Origin: Clostridiales bacterium | Lineage (GTDB): Bacteria; Bacillota; Clostridia; Oscillospirales; JAAYXM01 | Direction: 5' to 3' | DNA: 17,484 nt | Assembly: GCA_012515925.1 (NCBI GenBank) | Contig: JAAYXM010000062.1 | Span: forward strand, 1 to 17,484 | In this document: in pieces, positions 1 through 6,967 of the stretch | How positions within the stretch are numbered: the stretch's first letter is position 1 | How the letters are laid out: each line of letters opens with the position of its first letter | The notes under the pieces: model-generated | Databases searched by the model: none | What the model saw: the letters and a program-made list of their open reading frames with translations, nothing else | Told to the model about the DNA's origin: nothing | Made by a program: the position numbers and the translations under genes

Positions 1-1
1 C

Positions 2-157
2 GGGGAGTTTATACGCTATCTTTCCGAAAACGGCAAAAAGGACGTTGTGCGCGAGCGCATGATGACACAGTTCTGGCAGTTGGACAACGCGCCCGTCGAG
101 TCCGCCGAGTACTGGAAGGCGTCAAAGGAGTATATCCTCGAAGGCGAGAGCGAATAA
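2..157 (+). CDS. 3' end of an unidentified protein, partial at the left edge
   Basis: An open frame enters from the left edge and reads through 51 codons to a TAA at 155-157. The visible C-terminus is charged and fairly aromatic, containing the stretches RERMMTQFWQLDNAPVES and EYWKASKEYILEGESE. I do not recognise the family and see no motif that assigns a function. It is the only credible plus-strand gene in the window. It converges on the flagellar operon, and its stop lies a few bases before a hairpin and T-run that would end its transcript. The frame is supported by being open to the edge, by codon choice with G/C-rich third positions as in its neighbours, and by the well-placed terminator. 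Nothing suggests a flagellar role. Confidence 0.6.
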   Translation, partial: GEFIRYLSENGKKDVVRERMMTQFWQLDNAPVESAEYWKASKEYILEGESE

Positions 158-158
158 C

Positions 159-189
159 AAAAAAGCGCCCCTTTTCGGGGCGTTTTTTT
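159..189. terminator. Bidirectional intrinsic terminator between convergent transcripts
   Basis: The stem is CGCCCC (166-171) paired with GGGGCG (177-182), with loop TTTTC. It is flanked by an A-run on the left (159-164) and seven Ts on the right (183-189). Read on the plus strand it ends the partial gene. Read on the minus strand the A-run becomes a U-run and ends the flagellar/chemotaxis operon. The cheX stop codon (189-191) touches the T-run, so the operon has essentially no 3' untranslated region before termination. Confidence 0.85.
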
Positions 190-653
190 CAATCGGTCGC
201 GAGTTCCTTAGCGCACAGTGACAGCTCCATTATTCCGTTGTCGATTATAAACGGGATTATCAGGCTTTTCGATATCGCGGATATTGACATGTTTTCGCCG
301 GTAAGAACGGACGGCGGAGTCATATCCAGGAATATATCCGCCTGCGACAGAAGCGTTATGGCGTTTCCCGTAATCATATTGGACAGCTCGGCTATCGCGC
401 TTTTGACCTCCTCGTTGAAGCTCGCGATATCCCCGCCCATCATGACTGATGATATGCTGCACGCGGTTTTATGCTGCGTGCTTATGATAGCCTGCCCGTG
501 CAGATCCCCCGTAAGACCTATGACTATAACCAGATTATCCGCATGATACGGTGATGTTTTATATGAAATGTCCCCCGTTTCCACATTCATTCCAAAGGAT
601 TCAAATACAGTCTTTCCCGCGGCTATGAATTTTTCTATATATGCCGTATTCAT
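189..653 (-). CDS. cheX: CheX, CheY-P phosphatase
   Basis: This 154-residue protein has the length and layout of CheX, the CheC/CheX/FliY family phosphatase that dephosphorylates CheY-P in the cytoplasm. The family's single active-site helix is visible as AELSNMITGNA, giving the E-x-x-N motif with Glu89 and Asn92. The stretch VMMGGDI (about residues 70-76) is also typical of the family. The ATG at 653 is preceded by AAGGAG at a good distance. The gene is last in the operon, after cheY and cheD, and its TGA abuts the shared terminator. Having one E-x-x-N helix rather than two separates it from CheC. Because FliY in this operon has lost its own phosphatase residues, CheX is the only recognisable CheY-P phosphatase in the window (inference). 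Confidence 0.9.
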   Translation of the reverse strand: MNTAYIEKFIAAGKTVFESFGMNVETGDISYKTSPYHADNLVIVIGLTGDLHGQAIISTQHKTACSISSVMMGGDIASFNEEVKSAIAELSNMITGNAITLLSQADIFLDMTPPSVLTGENMSISAISKSLIIPFIIDNGIMELSLCAKELATD

Positions 654-687
654 ACAATGCTACTCCTTATACTTTCTTTGATATATC

Positions 688-1194
688 CTATTTTATCCCT
701 TGCAGCAAGGGTGTGTCTTCTGTTTTCAACCCCTTCTGAAGCTTTAATACCGGTTCACCGTCCTCCACACAAACGATAAGCGTCCGGCATATTCTGCCGC
801 CGATGTCCGAGTACTTGATTTTCAGCCGGTGCTCGGCGATTTTCTTTTTTACCGCGATTATATTTCTCTTTCCGATATTAAAAATATCGTCGGAGGTTTT
901 AGCCGCGGCACCGCCGTAAACGCTCACCTCGATATTTTCTTTTCTGTACCCGTAAGTCAGGCAGATTTTTTCTATCATGGCTTCTATTCCGGTATCCACG
1001 AAATATGCCGGACTTATACCGCTTAGAATCTTATTTGTTCCGGAATCCGGCAACAAAAAATGTCCGAGCCCCAAAACCTTTATATCCGGGCAATACATAA
1101 CCAACCCGATGCATGAGGACAACCCGTATATCTTCAGTATATCCTCCGTGTCGCCGGAAACGCAGTATTCCCCTATTCCAATAACCCTTTCCAA
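688..1194 (-). CDS. cheD: CheD, chemoreceptor glutamine deamidase
   Basis: CheD deamidates glutamines on methyl-accepting chemotaxis proteins and, in CheC-containing systems, links adaptation to CheY-P levels. The 168 residues follow the family order: N-terminal VIGIGEY, the catalytic-cysteine loop GLSSCIG (Cys28), the histidine segment LGHFLLPDSG (His45), a central SVYGGAAAK, an IGKRN motif, and a C-terminal DIGGRICRT. The start is TTG at 1194, preceded by GGGTGA four bases upstream; no ATG gives a complete N-terminus. The threonine usually found six residues before the cysteine (Thr21 in Thermotoga CheD) is Ile22 here, and the usual GLGSC is GLSSC. Deamidase activity is therefore likely but not certain. 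No CheC gene, its usual partner, is in the window. Confidence 0.9.
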   Translation of the reverse strand: MERVIGIGEYCVSGDTEDILKIYGLSSCIGLVMYCPDIKVLGLGHFLLPDSGTNKILSGISPAYFVDTGIEAMIEKICLTYGYRKENIEVSVYGGAAAKTSDDIFNIGKRNIIAVKKKIAEHRLKIKYSDIGGRICRTLIVCVEDGEPVLKLQKGLKTEDTPLLQGIK

Positions 1195-1216
1195 GAAGTC
1201 ACCCGCTTAATTACAT

Positions 1217-1579
1217 TTATTTGCCTTGAACCTTGTCAAGCGTTTTTATAAGATGGTCTTCTTTTATCGGCTTGAGTATAAAGCCCTTCGCGCCGTGAAT
1301 TATGGCCTGTCTGACTAAATTCTCTTTGCCCATCGCGGAAATAACGACAACATTAGCGTTTTTATTTATTGCCCTGATTGCCTGGAGGGATTTTATCCCG
1401 TCCATTTTAGGCATTGTAATGTCCATTGTCACAATATCCGGTATAAGCGCCTGATATTTCTTGATGGCGATTTCGCCGTTGTCCGCCTCCCCGACAACCT
1501 CGTATCCGTTGCGTTCGAGCATGTTTTTAAGCGTCGCTCTCATGAACGCGGCATCGTCTACAATAAGTACTTTGTTCAT
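1217..1579 (-). CDS. cheY: CheY, chemotaxis response regulator
   Basis: A 120-residue stand-alone receiver domain. The acidic pocket is Asp8-Asp9, the phosphoacceptor is Asp53 (in TMDITMPKMDG), the switch serine is Ser81 (VISAMG), and the conserved lysine is Lys103 (LKPIK). No output domain follows, so this is a CheY that binds the flagellar switch when phosphorylated by CheA, which is not in this window. The ATG is preceded by a strong AGGAGG. The gene follows flhF with a gap of about 100 bases that contains a sigma-28-type promoter candidate. In Bacillus subtilis cheY lies between fliY and fliO; here it heads the cheY-cheD-cheX trio. A different stand-alone response regulator cannot be excluded, but the context favours CheY. 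Confidence 0.9.
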   Translation of the reverse strand: MNKVLIVDDAAFMRATLKNMLERNGYEVVGEADNGEIAIKKYQALIPDIVTMDITMPKMDGIKSLQAIRAINKNANVVVISAMGKENLVRQAIIHGAKGFILKPIKEDHLIKTLDKVQGK

Positions 1580-1645
1580 TCGGTTTTCCTCCTGTTTTTT
1601 CTCTGTAATTATTAAACCGTATACCGGTTTTATCGCTTAATTAAT

Positions 1646-1673
1646 ATATCGGCATGTTTTTTTGATTTCATTA
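1646..1673 (-). promoter_or_regulatory. Candidate sigma-28 (SigD-type) promoter for cheY-cheD-cheX
   Basis: On the minus strand the sequence reads TAAT (1670-1673), a 16-base spacer, then GCCGATAT (1646-1653). The Bacillus SigD/FliA consensus is about TAAA-N15-GCCGATAT, so the -10 matches fully and the -35 three of four, with one extra spacer base. It lies in the flhF-cheY gap, immediately after the flhF stop, with about 60 bases from the -10 to the cheY start. The octamer also occurs by chance inside flhF coding sequence, so position is the main support. Confidence 0.5.
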
Positions 1674-1678
1674 GTATT

Positions 1679-2776
1679 TTATGTCAAGCCCAATACGGTT
1701 TTAGCGATTTCGGCCGGGTTTGCCTCGGAAATATCCGAAGCCGCGTTTTGCCCGTAAGTGACATAGGACAAGGGTTTTGACGCGAAAAGCTTTGTTTCGG
1801 GAATCAATCCGGGGCTTTTTGCCTCGTCAAGCTTTGTGAAGAGTATCTTATAATCGTTTAAATAAGAATAGCTGTCTATTATTTTAACGGTGTTCGCGGC
1901 GCTTGTCGCGGCGCTGATTACAAGATGCACCTCAATATCGGCCGGGCATTTTACCATGCTCCGTATTGTCTTTCTGTATTCGGTATCATCCGTGTTTTTG
2001 CCCGCTGTATCCACAAGCACAAGGTCAAAATCGCTTGTTTCCTCGATTTTCTTTAGAAACTCCTCCGGAGAATATACAACATGCATCGGCAAGCCGAGTA
2101 TATCCGCGTATATCCGAAGCTGCTCGACCGCGCCTATTCTGTACGTGTCCTCCGTAATTATCGCGATTTTTATGTTTTGCTTTAAGGCAAAGCCCGCAGC
2201 TATTTTCGCAAGCGTCGTGGTTTTGCCGACCCCGGTGGGACCCGCAAAGAGTACAACCTTCCTTTTGCCCGGGTTTAAGCTTATCGGAGACGGCTCGCCG
2301 AGGACCCCGACAATAACCCGGGTCATCGCTTCCGTTAAATCCTCATCCTCGGCCGCGGCCTCAAGGACCATGCCTGTGAGCTTATCCGCACCGTCGGGGC
2401 TTATACCGTTTCCGACAAGGGTATCGTAAAGCTTCTGTATCCTCGGGTCGGCTTCGGTAATCTGTTTCAGCTTCAGCCAGTCGATATTCTGATAGATTTT
2501 CCCCACGGTATCGCTTACCTGCGTAATCTTTTTTTCAAGTGTTTCTATCCGCCTGTCACGCTCCGGAGCGGCCTGCGGCTTGTCCGCGCGCTTTTGCGGC
2601 GTGTCGGAGTCGCTTACCGCGGTAACCTCGAAGGCCGGCTTTTTAAAAATATTGGCAAAGCCCTTCCTCCTGATTTTCCGCGTACTGATAATAACCGCGT
2701 CGCAGCCCAAATCAAGCTTAACCTTATCGAAGGCCTCTTTTTTCGTTTCGGCGATATAACTTCTGATAACGGCCAT
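1679..2776 (-). CDS. flhF: FlhF, SRP-type GTPase controlling flagellar placement
   Basis: FlhF is the third signal-recognition-particle GTPase. It acts at the membrane to place flagella and to promote early basal-body assembly. The 365 residues show the family N-terminus (MAVIRSYIAETKKEAFDKVK), a charged linker (about 55-85), an NG domain with P-loop GPTGVGKTTT (179-188), the SRP-GTPase segment EDTYRIGAVEQLRIYADILG, the G3 motif DTAGK (256-260) and the G4 motif TKLDE. The ATG at 2776 directly follows the flhA TAA with no intervening base, which suggests translational coupling; the nearest SD-like sequence is weak. flhG (ylxH), the ATPase that usually follows and regulates FlhF, is absent: the next gene is cheY. 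Confidence 0.95.
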   Translation of the reverse strand: MAVIRSYIAETKKEAFDKVKLDLGCDAVIISTRKIRRKGFANIFKKPAFEVTAVSDSDTPQKRADKPQAAPERDRRIETLEKKITQVSDTVGKIYQNIDWLKLKQITEADPRIQKLYDTLVGNGISPDGADKLTGMVLEAAAEDEDLTEAMTRVIVGVLGEPSPISLNPGKRKVVLFAGPTGVGKTTTLAKIAAGFALKQNIKIAIITEDTYRIGAVEQLRIYADILGLPMHVVYSPEEFLKKIEETSDFDLVLVDTAGKNTDDTEYRKTIRSMVKCPADIEVHLVISAATSAANTVKIIDSYSYLNDYKILFTKLDEAKSPGLIPETKLFASKPLSYVTYGQNAASDISEANPAEIAKTVLGLT

Positions 2777-4810
2777 TTATACACCAACCACCCCTACCGA
2801 TTGTATTTGCAAAGATTGATCAAGCTCATTGTAGTTTAATACGACAACATCGGGAAAAGTCTGCTCGATAATGCCCCTGAAATAATCGCGCACCGTCGGC
2901 GACGTGAGAACGGCGGGCTGTATGCCCTGCATCATAAGCCGGTTTAATTCCTCGGATAGGTTGCCTATTATCGCGCGGATTTTGTCCGGTTCGAGTGACA
3001 GATACGAGCCGCTTTCGGTTTGATAGACGCTCTCGGATATTATCTGCTCAAGCTCGGGGGAAAGCGTAATCACCGCGGCGCGGCCGTCGGGGAAAAACCT
3101 GCGGGAAATGGTACGCTTGAGGTTTTGCCTTACGTATCTCGTCAGTATGTCCGTGTCCTTTGTAACGGGCGCGTAGTCGCCGCAGGTCTCGACAATCGTA
3201 ACCATATCACGTATCGGAATACCCTCGCGCAGCAGGTTCGCGAGCACCTTCTGAAGCTCGCCCACGGAAACCAGCTTGGGTACCACCTCGTCGATAAGCG
3301 ACGGGTGCGTCTCGCGCAGGTTTTCAATAATCGCCTGTGTTTCCTGCCTGCCTAACAGCTCGTGACCGTAGCGCTTTACGACCTCGGTTAGATGCGTCGA
3401 GATAACCGACGGCGTGTCCACCACGGTTATGCCGAGAAGCTCTGCGCGGTCGCGCATTTTCTTGGGTATCCATTTCGCGGGCATACCGAACGCGGGTTCC
3501 TTTGTGGGTATGCCCTCAATCTCCTCTTTTGCGTCCTCGTAATTCATCGCGAGCAGGTAATCCGGCATAACCTCGCCCCGCGCGACCTCGTTGCCCTTTA
3601 TTTTTATCACATACTCGTTCGGCGCGAGCTGGATATTGTCGCGAAGCCGGACAACGGGCACAATCAGCCCGAGCTCCAGCGCGCACTGGCGGCGAATCAT
3701 GACCACGCGGTCGAGCAAATCACCGCCCTGGTTCGTGTCCGCTATCGGGATAATACCGTAACCGAACTCAAGCTCAATCGGGTCGATTTTAAGAAGCGAA
3801 TATACGTTTTCGGGACGGCGCTCCTCCGCCGCCTCGCGTTCTATTTCCTCCTTAACGTCAATCTCGCCGCCCCGCGAGGTATCCTCCCTTTTCATCATGC
3901 CTAGGAATATGAACAAACCGCCTAAAACAATAAGGGGCAGCTTCGGAAACCCGGGCATAATAATCATTGAAATAAGCAGCACGCCGCATATTATAAGAAC
4001 TATCGGCTTTGAAAAAAGCTGGTGCGTCAGCTCCTCGCTCAGGCCGTTTTCGGACGCGGCCTTGGTAACTACGATACCCATCGCGGTTGATATCATAAGC
4101 GCGGGAAGCTGGCTGACAAGTCCGTCGCCCACCGTGGCAAGCGTGTAGACCTGCAGTACGTCCTCTATCTCCATGCTTCCGGAGACCATACCTATGATTA
4201 TACCGCCGACGCAGTTTATAACCGTGATGATAATCGCGACAATCGCGTCGCCCTTTATGAATTTGCTCGCGCCGTCCATCGCGCCGTAGAAATCCGCCTC
4301 GCGCTGGATTTTCTGCCGCCTTTGCCGCGCCTGCGTTTCGTTTATAAGCCCGGAGTTTAAATCCGCGTCAATTGACATCTGCTTGCCCGGCATAGCGTCG
4401 AGCGTAAAGCGCGCGGCGACCTCCGAAACGCGCTCGGCGCCCTTTGTGATTACAATGAACTGCACGATGATAATGATTAAAAATATAACAAAGCCTACGA
4501 CGATATTCCCTTGTACGACAAAGCTTCCGAAGGTTTCGATAACATGCCCGGCGTCACCGTTGTTGCCGAGTATCAGCCGTGTTGAAGATACGTTAAGGCC
4601 GAGTCTGAATATTGTCGTAATGAGCAGAAGCGACGGGAATATCGAAAACTCCAGAGCCTCGCGCATATACAGCGTCGACAACAGAATAATAAGCGATACC
4701 GCCAGATTCAGTATCAGCAGAAAATCGAGAAACACCGTGTCTAACGGGATAATAATCAGAACAATCACCGCAAGCACGCAAACCGCTAAGAATATTTCAC
4801 CAGTTTTAAT
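2777..4810 (-). CDS. flhA: FlhA, export gate protein of the flagellar type III system
   Basis: FlhA forms the nonameric gate that uses the proton motive force and docks substrate-chaperone complexes through its cytoplasmic domain. The N-terminal half has about eight membrane segments and the FHIPEP-family signature FRLGLNVSSTRLIL; the linker and C-terminal cytoplasmic domain follow from about residue 340 to the end. I place the start at ATT 4810, giving 677 residues. That codon lies six bases after GGGGGAG (4817-4823), and the protein then begins KTGEIFLAVCVLAV, aligning with the usual FlhA N-terminus and completing membrane helix 1. No ATG, GTG or TTG exists in frame between the upstream TAG (4823-4825) and 4777. 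The fallback GTG at 4777 has no ribosome site and would cut helix 1 in half. Family identity is certain; the AUU start is inferred. Confidence 0.95.
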   Translation of the reverse strand: MKTGEIFLAVCVLAVIVLIIIPLDTVFLDFLLILNLAVSLIILLSTLYMREALEFSIFPSLLLITTIFRLGLNVSSTRLILGNNGDAGHVIETFGSFVVQGNIVVGFVIFLIIIIVQFIVITKGAERVSEVAARFTLDAMPGKQMSIDADLNSGLINETQARQRRQKIQREADFYGAMDGASKFIKGDAIVAIIITVINCVGGIIIGMVSGSMEIEDVLQVYTLATVGDGLVSQLPALMISTAMGIVVTKAASENGLSEELTHQLFSKPIVLIICGVLLISMIIMPGFPKLPLIVLGGLFIFLGMMKREDTSRGGEIDVKEEIEREAAEERRPENVYSLLKIDPIELEFGYGIIPIADTNQGGDLLDRVVMIRRQCALELGLIVPVVRLRDNIQLAPNEYVIKIKGNEVARGEVMPDYLLAMNYEDAKEEIEGIPTKEPAFGMPAKWIPKKMRDRAELLGITVVDTPSVISTHLTEVVKRYGHELLGRQETQAIIENLRETHPSLIDEVVPKLVSVGELQKVLANLLREGIPIRDMVTIVETCGDYAPVTKDTDILTRYVRQNLKRTISRRFFPDGRAAVITLSPELEQIISESVYQTESGSYLSLEPDKIRAIIGNLSEELNRLMMQGIQPAVLTSPTVRDYFRGIIEQTFPDVVVLNYNELDQSLQIQSVGVVGV

Positions 4811-4823
4811 CTGAATCTCCCCC
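4808..4823 (-). promoter_or_regulatory. flhA ribosome site with AUU start codon
   Basis: GGGGGAG (4817-4823) is followed by six bases (ATTCAG) and then ATT (4808-4810). No other ribosome site serves flhA. The SD sequence almost touches the flhB stop (4828-4830) and overlaps the in-frame TAG that closes the frame upstream (4823-4825). Confidence 0.6.
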
Positions 4824-4827
4824 TAAG

Positions 4828-5880
4828 TTAACTGCCGGATTTGGCGCGATACACAACGGCGAGTATCTGCGCTACCGCGTGGTATAAATCCTCGGGTATA
4901 ACCTCGTCTATATCCGTCGTGCGATAAAGCGTCTGCGCGAGCGGCGGGTTCTCGGCTATATAAATGTTATGCTCGCGCGCTTTTTCTTTAATCTTTAACG
5001 CAACGAAGCCTGCGCCTTTTGCCGTGACCCGGGGCGCGGGGTCCGCGTTGTCGTCGTATTTGAGCGCGACCGCGTAATGGGTCGGGTTCGTGATAACCAC
5101 GTCGGAATGTTTAATCTGCTGCATCATCCTTCTCATGCCGATACGGCGCTGAGCCTCTCTGATACGCGCCTTGATTTTCGGGTCGCCCTCGAGCAGCTTA
5201 TACTCCTGCTTGACTTCTTCCTTTGTCATGCGCAGGTTCTTTTCATGCTGCCACCATTGATATATGTAATCGAAGAGCCCGAGAATCAGAAAAATAATGC
5301 CCGTCTTCCAGATGATTTCGCAGAGCGTGTCCCATATGATTGTTATAACGCGGGAAAACCCGATATTTATATAATTCGGTATGCCCGAAAGGCTTTTTTT
5401 ATACTCGAAATACACGACGCTTCCGACAATTATCAGCTTAAGAACGGCTTTCAGCATCTCCGTAAGCGAGCGCATCGAGAATATGCGTTTAAAGCCCGCG
5501 AGCGGGTTAATCCTGCTCAGTTTAACCGCGAGCAGCTTCGGCCGGAACATAAAGCCGACCTGCAGATAGTTTACGATAACGCCGGATACAAGGGATATCG
5601 CGAGAACCGGCCCGCAAAGTATCAGAAAATATTTGACTGACTGAATGAAAACAGGTTGAAGCTTCGCGACAAAATCGTCCGGTATGTCGATATATCCCAG
5701 AAAATCGGTCATCAGGCGGACAAAGCCGCTCCCGAGCATCGAGTCAAAAATCTTAAAGCCTAAATACAGCAATAACAGCACTATCGCGGAGCCCAGCTCA
5801 TTGCTTTTTACGACCTGACCTTTTTCGCGCGCGTCCCGTCGTCGTTTCGGTGTGGCTTTCTCAGTTTTCTCCCCGTTCAC
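4828..5880 (-). CDS. flhB: FlhB, export specificity switch protein
   Basis: FlhB is an export-gate membrane protein whose cytoplasmic domain cleaves itself to switch export from rod/hook proteins to filament proteins. The 350 residues start with the typical EKTEKATPKRRRDAREKGQV, followed by four membrane segments (about 30-50, 80-108, 145-165 and 180-208). The autocleavage motif NPTH is intact at Asn265-His268 in ITNPTHYAVAL. The start is GTG at 5880, and the GGTGA that serves as its ribosome site overlaps the fliR stop, so the two genes are probably coupled. The gene ends just ahead of the flhA ribosome site. In this operon FlhB would work with FliK, whose C-terminal domain triggers the switch. 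Confidence 0.96.
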   Translation of the reverse strand: MNGEKTEKATPKRRRDAREKGQVVKSNELGSAIVLLLLYLGFKIFDSMLGSGFVRLMTDFLGYIDIPDDFVAKLQPVFIQSVKYFLILCGPVLAISLVSGVIVNYLQVGFMFRPKLLAVKLSRINPLAGFKRIFSMRSLTEMLKAVLKLIIVGSVVYFEYKKSLSGIPNYINIGFSRVITIIWDTLCEIIWKTGIIFLILGLFDYIYQWWQHEKNLRMTKEEVKQEYKLLEGDPKIKARIREAQRRIGMRRMMQQIKHSDVVITNPTHYAVALKYDDNADPAPRVTAKGAGFVALKIKEKAREHNIYIAENPPLAQTLYRTTDIDEVIPEDLYHAVAQILAVVYRAKSGS

Positions 5881-5884
5881 AGCC

Positions 5885-6676
5885 TCACCACACTCCGTTT
5901 AAGATTTTCGCGAGATGCGCGAACATCCGGTCAAAAATACCGTTGGAATAGAATATAAACGCCGATATAAACAGTATGAGTATCAGAAGTCCGATAAATA
6001 TCTTGAGTGATATGCCGATGACGAAGAAATTCATGTGCGGAACGGCTTTCATAATAATCCCGAGCGCGAATTCCGTGATTATAATAACGCTCATAACCGG
6101 TATCGCGACCTGAACTATCATAACCATAGTCCAGACAAAGACGGAAAACAGCGTCTTTAAAACCTCATAGCCGATTACGACCCTGCCCGGGTTTATTCTT
6201 ATAAACGAGCCGTAAACCGTCTCAATAAACCTATGGTGGCCGCCGGCGATGAAAAACGCGAGAAGCATGAGCATATTAAGGAAATTCCCCGTTATCGCGA
6301 CCTGCGTACCCAGCTGCGCGTCAAAGAAATTTGACAGCCCGAACCCGATTTGCATGTCGATTATCTGCCCCGCGGACACCGCGATGTTAAGCGCCATAAC
6401 GCACACAAACCCCATGATAATTCCGAAAAGCATTTCCTTTATCCCGTTTATGAAAAAGGTTATTGTATCGCGCTCGGGCGCGTATGCGCTTTCGGGCAGT
6501 ATCAGAATCAGCATAACGCTTAATACAAGGCAAAAGCCAATCCGCATTATAACCGGGATGTTTTTTCTCCCGAATATCGGCGAAATCAGCAACGCTCCCG
6601 AAATCCTGAGCAGAATATAAAAGAAAGTAACAGCCTGCGTACCCGCGATTACCGGTAATCCAAACACTTTAAGCAC
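5885..6676 (-). CDS. fliR: FliR, export gate membrane protein
   Basis: A 263-residue, very hydrophobic protein with about six membrane segments and family-typical stretches LLRISGALLISPIFGRKNIP near the N-terminus and QIGFGLSNFFDAQLGTQV in the middle. FliR caps the FliP5-FliQ4-FliR1 export channel. The start is taken as GTG at 6676, which immediately follows the fliQ TAG. A second in-frame GTG at 6667 has a better-placed AGGTG upstream and would shorten the protein by three residues. The longer form fits the usual clostridial N-terminus better. The zero-base junction with fliQ suggests coupled translation and matched stoichiometry. Confidence 0.93.
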   Translation of the reverse strand: MLKVFGLPVIAGTQAVTFFYILLRISGALLISPIFGRKNIPVIMRIGFCLVLSVMLILILPESAYAPERDTITFFINGIKEMLFGIIMGFVCVMALNIAVSAGQIIDMQIGFGLSNFFDAQLGTQVAITGNFLNMLMLLAFFIAGGHHRFIETVYGSFIRINPGRVVIGYEVLKTLFSVFVWTMVMIVQVAIPVMSVIIITEFALGIIMKAVPHMNFFVIGISLKIFIGLLILILFISAFIFYSNGIFDRMFAHLAKILNGVW

Positions 6677-6946
6677 CTAACCGATTATCGTGTTAATCCC
6701 GCCGATAAGCTTTATCGTGTAGTCGGCAAGCAGGTTCATAATCCATGCGCCCGTAAACAACAAAGCGAGCAGTACGGCGAGAATTTTCGGGACGAAAACA
6801 AGTGTCTGGTCGTTAATCTGGGTCGTGGCCTGAAAGACGGATACGATAAGCCCCACGAGCACACCGATGCCGAGCATCGGAGCCGCGGCGAGCATCGTAG
6901 TGTACAGCGCGTTCTGCGCGACATAAATCAAATCGTTCTGTGACAT
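6677..6946 (-). CDS. fliQ: FliQ, export gate membrane protein
   Basis: An 89-residue protein of two membrane hairpin helices, the standard FliQ length. The sequence contains GVLVGLIVSVFQATTQINDQT followed by a helix rich in Leu, which is the family signature. FliQ surrounds FliP/FliR in the export channel. The ATG at 6946 follows two overlapping purine-rich ribosome sites (GAGGAG and AAGGAG); the upstream one has the better spacing. It lies 21 bases after fliP and directly abuts fliR. Confidence 0.95.
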   Translation of the reverse strand: MSQNDLIYVAQNALYTTMLAAAPMLGIGVLVGLIVSVFQATTQINDQTLVFVPKILAVLLALLFTGAWIMNLLADYTIKLIGGINTIIG

Positions 6947-6967
6947 GCTCCTTTTCTCCTCTCGTAA

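Noticed and set aside
1614..1630. Inverted repeat AAACCG-TATAC-CGGTTT before cheY as a terminator after flhF
   Set aside because: The stem has only six pairs, four of them weak at the base, and it is followed by a mixed sequence rather than a T-run. It is more likely part of the cheY leader.
3392..3904. Plus-strand open frame of 170 codons opposite flhA
   Set aside because: The protein is His/Arg-rich as expected from reverse reading of flhA codons, and flhA is certain here.
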